A DNA stretch of 64,000 nt, from NCBI RefSeq assembly GCF_000247695.1, contig NW_004624742.1, forward strand, positions 6,579,049 through 6,643,048, given 5' to 3'. How positions within the stretch are numbered: position 1 is the stretch's first letter; each line of letters opens with the position of its first letter. The notes beneath the pieces are model-generated. The model did no database searches, was not told the origin of the DNA, and saw only the letters and a program-made list of their open reading frames with translations. The translations under genes were made by a program, and so were the position numbers. The stretch comes from Heterocephalus glaber. Its lineage: Eukaryota; Chordata; Mammalia; Rodentia; Bathyergidae. Below, piece by piece: positions 56,585-64,000 of the stretch.

Positions 56585-57084
56585 TACATACAATCAGAGA
56601 TATCATTTGGAGTCAGGAAGGGGGTGAAGCTCAGAGGCAGGGCTGGGAAGAAGGTCCTGATTTGATAATCATTGGCATAAAACTGTCCATTTGATACCCT
56701 GGGAGTGCGCTGAAATCTTCCAGAAAGCGAGAATGCCAAAGAGAGAAGGGAGGCTCTTTGGCATGTAACCTTAAGGCACAGGAAGAGAAGAGGGCAAAGA
56801 GGACTGAAAAGGAATAGCAAGAGTTGGCAAGAAAATGGGAGCGTGCGGAAACAGAGCAGCCAGGGGAGATCTTGAATACCATGTGACTAGGGAGCAGTAA
56901 ATAAGCAACTGATCCCACTGAGAGAGTATTTTTGGGTTCTCCCCTCTTTTGTTACTGTGAGCAGCAGGCTCAGAGGGGTTTATATCAGATTGGGACAGTG
57001 CCAGATATTGATGAGGCTGCAAAGCCGCTCATGAGAAATTTATTTTAAAAACTAAGAGGCAAAAACTAGAATATGAAAAACCGT
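56585..57084. other. No recognisable gene
   Basis: The antisense frames at 56572-57022 overlap each other in different frames and show no domain. Confidence 0.5.
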
Positions 57085-57400
57085 AATAGTTAACCTTTAA
57101 TGAAAACTTACTATGTGCTAGAGGCTTATTATTTTAAGCTCTTTATAAATATTAACTCATTCTATTCTCACAATAACCTAGTGAAATTATACCTAAGTTA
57201 ACATTTAAAGACCTAGTAAACTATGTGGGCATATAGAAAGCACTACATATACACATTGGCTATTTTTACTCTCATGATTATTTTACAGATGAGACACAAA
57301 GTGGCAGTGGGCATAACTATGTTGCAATTTGGCAGGTGGTAAAATTGAGATTTGAAGCCACCATATTGTTCAATCTCAGATCTCCTACTCTTAACCATGA
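57085..57400 (+). mobile_element. MIR with central insertion
   Basis: 'aaaacttactatgtgctagaggc' and 'attctcacaataacctagtg' on the left, 'ttttacagatgagacacaaag' on the right; about 60 unrelated bases lie between. Confidence 0.7.
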
Positions 57401-57599
57401 TGTTAGAAGATGATTGGATTCCCTTTTCCACTAAAGGTGAAGACAATTCAGCTATTTCATTTAAAATAAAATGATAATGCATACACAAAACAGCCTGTGA
57501 CAGTTTGGCATCCACACCAAAGTACTCCCAAGATGAAGCAGACACAGCAAGGTGGAAGGTGGGCTGTGGGCAGAGGAAACCAAACCATGGTTAAAAACA

Positions 57600-58187
57600 T
57601 TTATCTGCAAATGCTCTACCCCTGAGCGATATATGTGCACCCATAGTGGCACAGTTTGTAATAGCTAAAACTTGGAAACAGCCCAATTGCTCATCAACTA
57701 GAGACTGGATAAAGAAAATGTGGTTTTTTTATAAGATGGAGTACTACTCAGCCTTAAAGAATGAGAAACTAGAGACATTTATAGCTAAATGGATGCACAT
57801 TGAGGCCATCCTCTTAAGTGAAATAAATAGGACACACATGTGTAAATACTGAATAGTTTCTCTAGTGTGAGAAACTGAAAGTGTAAATAAGGACTAAAAG
57901 GTATAACAGATAATGTGAAATAGGAAGAAAAGGTCCAAAGGGGAAGGGGAAGTGGAAGGGGTAGGGAAAAGAGGGGGAAAAGGAAAAGGAATAAATATGA
58001 GAAAAGGAAAAAATGGAAACAAAGTCTTTGTAAATAGAGAGGGGTGGAGGGGTTGAGGGGAGGGCAGGGGAATGTGGAAAAAATAAGAACCAAGATATAT
58101 CATGTAAAGGTACATATTCCCAATAATGAATGTCAGCATATTGTATACCTAAAATGTGCCAATAAACTTAATGAATAAAAAAAAAAT
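57600..58187 (+). mobile_element. LINE-1 3' end, relatively recent
   Basis: The reading at 57646-57852 is a nearly open end of L1 ORF2 (MEYYSALKN, KWMHIEAILLSEI). It is followed by a lineage-type 3' untranslated region with a polypurine tract (57917-58080), AATAAA near 58141 and 58153, and an A tail ending at 58187. The ORF2 end has only the natural stop in this stretch, so it is younger than the other L1 pieces. Confidence 0.87.
57917..58080 (+). repeat. Polypurine tract of the LINE-1 3' untranslated region
   Basis: Mostly G and A over 160 bases, as in many mammalian L1 3' ends. Confidence 0.85.
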
Positions 58188-58447
58188 TGCCTGTGAGGTG
58201 CCTGTGTGGAACAGCGATCCCCAGACCAGAATACCTGGCACAGGTAAGGAAGGATGTGTGAGTGTGTCTAAAGGGATGGATTCTCCAACATAAAATTAAG
58301 TCAAGGTGTTAAATTATTACCATTTTCTACTGTTAACATTTTTAAAAAGGAAAGATAAGAGAAAGAGAAGAGATGAAAGCAAATACTATTGAGTGGTAGG
58401 AACTCTGCAAGATCTTAATATATTTTACCTCATAAAATCATCACGAC

Positions 58448-58541
58448 GGGCCAGGGATTTACCTCAGTGGTTCCACCACCTGCCTTGCAAGCGTAAGGTC
58501 CCAAGTTCGAACCCCCGGCACCAAAAAAAAAAAAAAAAAAA
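58448..58541 (+). mobile_element. ID-like SINE in MIR
   Basis: GGGCCAGGGATTTACCTCAG start. Target 'aaatcatcacgac'/'aaatcatcatgac'. Confidence 0.94.
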
Positions 58542-58580
58542 ATCATCATGACAAGCTGAGAAGTACATATCACCGTGCTT

Positions 58581-58656
58581 TTGGTACCGGGAATCGAACT
58601 CGGGTCCTTGAGCTTGCGCAGCAGGCGGCGAAACCACTGAGCTAAATCCCCAGCCC
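58581..58656 (-). mobile_element. ID-like SINE in MIR, opposite strand
   Basis: 'ggtaccgggaatcgaactcg' to 'gctaaatccccagccc'. Target 'atcaccgtgctttt'/'atcactgtgctttt'. 'TTTCGCC...GCTGC' subtype. Confidence 0.94.
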
Positions 58657-58869
58657 ATCACTGTGCTTTTGAAGAGAAGAAATCTGAAGCTCAGTAGTTC
58701 AGTGATTTGCCTAGGGGCTCCCAAATATAAGTGGCAGGGCAGGATTTGAACCTAAGCCAGCTGAGTCTTGAAAGTTACGTTCTCTCCATTATGCCAGACT
58801 GTACATAATCATAACTTTCCTCTCAATCCTATCCTTCCTGTCTTGAACCATGGGAAAGCCTGTTTTTTG

Positions 58870-58968
58870 GGGTTTTTTTGTTTTGTTTTTTTTTGGTACC
58901 AGGAATCGAACTTAGAGCCTTGCACTTGCAAGGCACACAGTGGCACCACTGAGCTAAATCTCCAGCTC
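58870..58968 (-). mobile_element. ID-like SINE
   Basis: T-rich tail, 'ggtaccaggaatcgaactta' to 'gctaaatctccagctc'. Confidence 0.92.
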
Positions 58969-59005
58969 AACCCTATTCTTACTTTTCAAAGAAAACCGTT
59001 TTCTA

Positions 59006-59093
59006 GGGCCAGGGGTTCAGCTCAGTGGTTCTGCTGCCTGCCTCGCAAGCGCAAGGTTCTGAGTTTGATCCCCAGTACCAAAAAACCCCCACA
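59006..59093 (+). mobile_element. ID-like SINE
   Basis: GGGCCAGGGGTTCAGCTCAG start. Target-like 'aaaaccgttttcta'/'aaaaccatctttta'. Confidence 0.93.
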
Positions 59094-59137
59094 AAAAACA
59101 AAAACCATCTTTTAAAACTACAAACTTAACATTGTCC

Positions 59138-59234
59138 CTTTTTTTCTTTTCTTTTCCTTCCTTCCTTTCTTCCTTTCTTCCTTCCTGCCTTCCTTCCTTC
59201 ATTTTTTTTCTTTCTTTTTCCTCTTCTTGGGTTT
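59138..59234 (+). repeat. Pyrimidine-rich (CTTT/CCTT)n tract
   Basis: Nearly uninterrupted C/T repeat. Confidence 0.92.
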
Positions 59235-60695
59235 TTTTGGGTAACAATATTATGATCTTATCAAAAAGATAAACAAATCACTAAATTTTTTAAAATCTCA
59301 AATATCAGTGTCCTACGATGGTTCGTAAGCTTTCACTAAGCTTTAAATGAGAAAAAAGCAACATGCTTAGGCTCCCCATAAACTAAGCATTTTCTTTTTA
59401 AAGGACATTTAGAATTCTCTGTTTGCTACCTATCTGGTGTTAAAATGTCTTTCTTTTATGAAATAATAATGACAGCAACCAGTAATTTCTTTTTAATGCT
59501 CTGACTTGACAACAGTACATTTGCCCTGCCCCTTGGTTCCTAGCTCTACACCTTTTTCCCTGCCCCCCATAACTGCTTTGCTCTAAAACTGCAACACCAA
59601 AAGATGCCATGTTTTGTGTTTGTCTATTTTCCCCTTAGTTCCTTCTCCTCCTTTTGTTACTACTTCTAATACCTGATCAAATATAAAGAAACTTCTAAAT
59701 GTCTTTGGAATTTCAACTGTAGCCTGAACAAGGATTTTTGCAAACAAGGAGACGTTGACAATACAGCTACTCTGAAATATTTTTCTCTGAGAAGAGTGAA
59801 GATGCTGCCTGCTGAGGTGTCTCTCACCAAACATGATTCTACATTACACACAATCATGATTATAAAAGCCAAACTGACTCCATTGCTTGCTCACTCTTTC
59901 GTAGAAAGCCACTTGCTTATATCAGAAGAGTGTATTGAATAGAATTGAAGTGAAATTATTCTTGTATTTATGCAAAGACCTTTAGACAAACAATTTTTTC
60001 TAGGTTTATTTAGTAAGCTTCTTTAAAGAAGAAACTTCATATAGCATTCATTCCTATAGAGTAATTTTAGAACCAAAAAGAGCTTCCATTCCCCAAGTGA
60101 CTTCCTGACAATTTATAACAAAACATACCTCAGAAAAAGTGAGATCAGCAAGATCCCCAGGTGATTTTACTTTGGCAGGGGGGACTTTTCTCCGACATTA
60201 TTCAGGGGACCCAACTCTTCTATCCCTGGCTCACAGTCCCTCTCCTTGACCTTGCAGTGCCCTTCCCCTCTCCATCTGTTTCCTCCTAAACCACTCCAAA
60301 GGACCTTTATAGACTATATTTAGTACAGTGAGCCAAAACACAGCCTCACGAAATGGATACAAACTTGGTAACTACCTTAATATTGATTGTTTGACAATTA
60401 ATCCATGTCCTACCTAACTTCTCTCCCTGCCACACATGCAGGGTTTTCTCAATCACTTCCAAATGCTCTTCCAAGTGAGCTTGGGATTCCTCTGCCAGGC
60501 CCTGGGAAAAGTTATCTTGTTATGTTTCAACTCCTTCTCACCCCCTCCATCCCTTAGTGTAGGCAGTTTCAATTTGGTTTCCTACAGCCAGTGGTACACA
60601 GGACCCAGCTTGTGCTATCTCTAGAGAGTTGAATGTAAAATTTTCAGAAATTTTGCCAGTCAGGTTTTTAAACAATTATTATTATTATTATTATT
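59235..60695. other. No recognisable gene
   Basis: 1.4 kb; no feature supported. An (ATT)n run at 60677-60695 belongs to the next insertion's target. Confidence 0.55.
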
Positions 60696-60784
60696 GTTTT
60701 GTTTTTTTTTGGTACCGGGGACCGAACTCAGGACCTTGCGCTTGAGAGGCAGGCTCCGGAACCACTGAGCTAAATCCCTCATCC
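60696..60784 (-). mobile_element. ID-like SINE
   Basis: 'ggtaccggggaccgaactca' to 'gctaaatccctcatcc'. Target 'taaacaattattattatta' duplicated. Confidence 0.95.
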
Positions 60785-62229
60785 TAAACAATTATTATTA
60801 AAAGTTCAATGAGACAAACCTAAAATTAATAAAATTATATCAAAACAAAAGTAATAAATAGTCGAAATGTATCACTTTCTAATTATTGTACTGCATTTTA
60901 CTACTTTTTATGAGTGGAAGACTTTTTCTGTCCATTGTGTCTGTATGGTGGGAACAGTATATAATTGAAGGTCACTGTGTAGCCCTTTCCCCATCTCTGT
61001 TCAGTGACATCACAATGATAGTTTGAAATCTGTCCTATGGGAGTATTTATGCCACTTCTATAAGTTAGGTCTCCCCATTACTTCCTAAAGCCAGTTTTGA
61101 AGTACTCATCAGCACATTATTGTGCACCATCGTGGGAAACCCAACTATCCTTTCTGCAATGCCTGAAGAAAACCAGAGCCTTGCATACTAGTGCCAGTGG
61201 AAATTCTGAGTCATCAGCTTCAGCTGGGCCCTCAGCTCTGCTCTGAAATCTTTCTGTGTTCCTCTGGTCAGTTCTTTCTTCCCACTCCAGTTGCCATTTT
61301 TTCTCACCTTCTCCATTTTTTTCCACCATTTAATCCTCTCTCTCTCTCTTACTCTTAGAAGGGAAACTCAATTCATACTTCACAGAAAAAACAGAAACCA
61401 CCCAAGGAGCACTCCCTTAACTTCCTGACTCCTAATCTATAAATGGACCTGAATAAGTACTCTGCCCTTCTTACTACAATGAAAGAGGGCCCCCCTGCTG
61501 AGGCTTGCATAAGCCCTGCTCCCAGACTCTTCTGCCCCTTCAGGAACTTCACTCTCATCCCTTATCTTGTCTTCTGTTTCCTCTACCTTTCCTTCTCAGT
61601 TGTCACCTCTCTATCCAGTATTTTAACTTATACAGTTTTTTTCCATCTAAACCGACAAACTTTCCCAATCCTACGTCTGTAGTTACTCTCCTACCTTCTC
61701 CCTTCCCTTCACAGCCAAATTTGAAAGCACCTGTCTGTACTCTTCTGTCTACTTCTTTTTCTCCAACTCCTTCTTCACACTGGTTTCCCACCCAGGGCCA
61801 CTGAAGCACACTTGCTAAAACCACTGATGGCCTTCGCCACACTAAATCCAGCAGATTCTCCTTGGGATTTATTTGATTTGACTTTTCTCCAATGTTTGAA
61901 CTGGTTTGAACCCCTACATTATGACAACTTCTTTGAAATTCCTTCTTCCCTTGACTTCTGGGGACATCACCTTCTATTATTTTTTCTCATATTTCTATGA
62001 CCACAACTTTTCAACATGTTATACAGTTGCCTTTCCTCTTTCTTTAGGGACAAGGGAAGAGCATAGAAAATCAAATTCCCTTGATAAAAGCTAGTACCAA
62101 TTTTTCTTTATCACTACTTTCCTTACTGTGACTATCATCAGCAGTACCCTGCCCACCAGCCCTTCCAGACAGGAACCTGCTAAGAAGAAGGGGGAAATGT
62201 TCTAAAATGTATCTGTAATATTAGAAGTA
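60785..62229. other. No recognisable gene
   Basis: 1.4 kb, pyrimidine-biased from 61330 to 61800. Several overlapping short frames (61443-61842) show no domain. Confidence 0.55.
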
Positions 62230-62520
62230 GTGGAAACAAGGAAAGAAAGTAACATGTATTATAAAATGTCAGGCATTATGTTAGACATATTTATATATGT
62301 TATTCCATCTAATCTTCATGATAATACTGTGAGGTAAATATTATCATTCCTATTTTGCAGATGATGAAATTTCTTTTGTTTTTTTTGGTACCGAGGATTG
62401 AACTCAGCACCTTGCGCTTGCAAGGCAGGTGGCAGAACCACTGAGCTGAATCCCTGGCCCCAGATGATGAAATTTCTAAACAGCCCATAAACACTGTCAC
62501 CAGCTAGAGTGGTGCATTAT
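62230..62520 (+). mobile_element. MIR interrupted by a SINE
   Basis: 'aatgtcaggcattatgttagaca', 'taatcttcatgataatactgtgaggtaaat' and 'tattttgcagatgatgaaat' follow MIR. Confidence 0.8.
62375..62460 (-). mobile_element. ID-like SINE in MIR
   Basis: Perfect 17-bp target CAGATGATGAAATTTCT at 62358-62374 and 62461-62477. Confidence 0.96.
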
Positions 62521-62699
62521 GTAACATGGAAATCAAATGTGGGCTGGTTCACAAACCTGCTGACAACTGTCACCATTGTTCACCCTCTTCTTCAGGGCCC
62601 TCCCAGCAAGGGGAAAAGTCCCAGTACTAATTTCCAAGATGTTACCAGTCAGCTCAGGATTCTTTCTCAACTCTTATAGAAATCATAAATTTATAAAAT

Positions 62700-64000
62700 G
62701 TAGATCTTTAGGGGTTAACAGCCCTGGGTTTTAAATGCCAGTGGCTATAACATCATTTAGTGCTAGTGGCCTTCCTTGCTGCTCAAAACTGGCAGCTAGG
62801 AGCTCTTCAGGCCACCAGAGATGGTGCCTTCTAACTATTCTTCATTGTACTCTATCATTCTCTACTGCTGGTGGCCTTCAGTGTTACCAGCTATAGCTGC
62901 TGGGCATTTTGATCACCAGTGGCCTTTGGTGTTACCAGCTCCTAATGTACCAGCTTCACATGCTCTCCTCAAGATAGAAATCATAAATAAGGAAGCCTAC
63001 ATCATTGAGAAGTTTCTCTTTAGGACTTAATGTTCCAACATAATGGGAACAGTGCAGGAGCTGTACCTATTAAGACTATAGGAAGAGCTGCAACCAGTGC
63101 CAAGCAGGAGCCTTCCAGGCCACCATACCACCACTCCCAGCACCGAGGAGCAGAGCTGCACCCAGCACCAAGGGTGCCAGAAGCACACAACCCTCCCCAC
63201 CTTGAAATGAGAAGACTTGTAAACTAGTCTCAAAACCAGACTTCCAGATCACCTGTAGCAAGCCCAAGGGAAATGAGATGGAACAATCTGACACTCTTCC
63301 ACCTGGACTCCCTGAACTGGCAACAAAAGACAATCTGGAAAAAAAGAAATAAAAAATAATTTCTTACATAAAAGCAGAGATTCCACCCAGAGTGCAAGAC
63401 ATGATTAATATATCTAGAGAGGACACAGATAAAAAATAGAAGAGCTGAAAAACATGATGGAATCCCAACACAGGAAACAAATGGAATCCATAAAACAGAT
63501 GCAGATTTCCAGGAGACTAAAAACTCCACTGAAAGTCTACACAGCAGAATGAGCCAATGTGAGGACAGATTTCACAGACAGAAGATGAGATTGCAATTAG
63601 TGACCAGGAAAAGATAAATTTCTTTAAAATAGTAAGGGACCATGAGAAATCAAGCCAGCAGCTGCTAGGCGATGCAAAGAAGAATAACATCAGACTGATT
63701 GGAGGCAATGAAGAAACAGGAGAGAGTGCAGATGACATAAAAAAAACTGTTCACAGAAGGGATGGCAGAAAACTTCCCAAGCAAGGGAAAAGAAATTGAC
63801 ATACAGATAGGTGAGGGATAGAGGACTCCAACTACCCTCGATCAAAAACAAATCTACACATAGGCATATAATTGTTAAGATTCCAGAAACACAACAGAAG
63901 AACGCAATTCTACAAGCAGTTAGAGAAAAGAAACAAATCACATACAAAGGAAAGCCCATCAGAATCACAGCAGACTTCTCAATGCAAACCCTCAAGGCAA
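62700..64000 (+). mobile_element. LINE-1 5' region and ORF1, running off the window
   Basis: From about 63370 the sequence follows L1 ORF1: 'gatgcagatttccaggagac', 'atggcagaaaacttcccaag', 'gaaattgacatacagatagg', 'aaatcacatacaaaggaaag' and 'atcagaatcacagcagactt'. The segment 62700-63360, with repeated 'ccagtggcctt' and 'accagct' phrases, is probably its 5' untranslated region. ORF1 is broken by stops and small indels. Reverse transcriptase would lie beyond 64000. Confidence 0.7.

Larger units (their letters stand above)
58405..58790 (+). mobile_element. MIR carrying two SINE insertions
   Basis: Left: 'ctctgcaagatcttaatata' and 'cctcataaaatcatcac'. Centre: 'gacaagctgagaagtacata'. Right: 'gatttgcctaggggctcccaa' and 'gcagggcaggatttgaacct'. 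One MIR in three pieces. Confidence 0.8.

Noticed and set aside
61443..61842. Overlapping frames on both strands suggesting a gene
   Set aside because: Pyrimidine-biased DNA yields open frames in several phases at once; no domain and no consistent frame.
2677..62460. tRNA genes or a CRISPR-like array suggested by many similar tRNA-like units
   Set aside because: The units are dispersed, on both strands, with A tails and target repeats, and lack the pairing needed for a tRNA; they are SINEs.

Overview
This window is mammalian nuclear DNA with no intact protein-coding gene that I can support. Three things point to a non-murid rodent. There are about 42 copies of a roughly 75-bp tRNA-derived ID-like SINE (Pol III A-box TAGCTCAGTGG, B-box GAGTTCGATCC). 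There are B1 elements with the rodent-type internal duplication, and B1-dID composites. The ID-like variant and B1-dID together make a beaver/kangaroo-rat relative (Castorimorpha) my best guess, but this is inference. Mammal-wide relics (MIR, L2, MER5, hAT, MaLR) fill in behind these.

Layout. Positions 1-450 hold the 3' end of an unidentified retrocopy with a poly(A) tail and a LINE-1 3' end. From about 450 to 5310 lies one old LINE-1 cut up by later arrivals: a class II solo LTR (578-1134, 6-bp duplication), a processed GPR160 pseudogene (about 1222-3064, containing a 100-N assembly gap), several SINEs and a MaLR LTR (4750-5216). A HAL1 half-LINE follows (5311-7722), then a decayed KRAB zinc-finger pseudogene resembling ZNF350 (about 7930-8865). 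From 9.8 to 11.5 kb are LINE-1 pieces in both orientations.

The most unusual object is at 15814-17173. An endogenous betaretrovirus-like LTR and primer-binding site run without a break into an antisense copy of most of tRNA-Lys(CTT). At a 12-bp microhomology this passes into an inverted gag/pro fragment (nucleocapsid zinc knuckle and dUTPase). The whole chimera sits inside a MIR element with a 6-bp target duplication and has no second LTR. It reads like a reverse-transcription accident caught in the genome.

Elsewhere: a hAT transposase relic (23838-25322), a cluster of four SINEs (28.1-28.6 kb), a 3'-truncated U2 snRNA retrocopy with perfect 12-bp direct repeats (39807-39869), a Tigger-like DNA transposon (42321-42733), a long LINE-1 block (46.8-50.4 kb), a recent LINE-1 3' end (57.6-58.2 kb) and a LINE-1 5'/ORF1 region running off the right edge. 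The stretches between are AT-rich, non-coding and not recognised. The window behaves as a gene desert whose content is a layered record of retrotransposition; nothing in it forms a working pathway.
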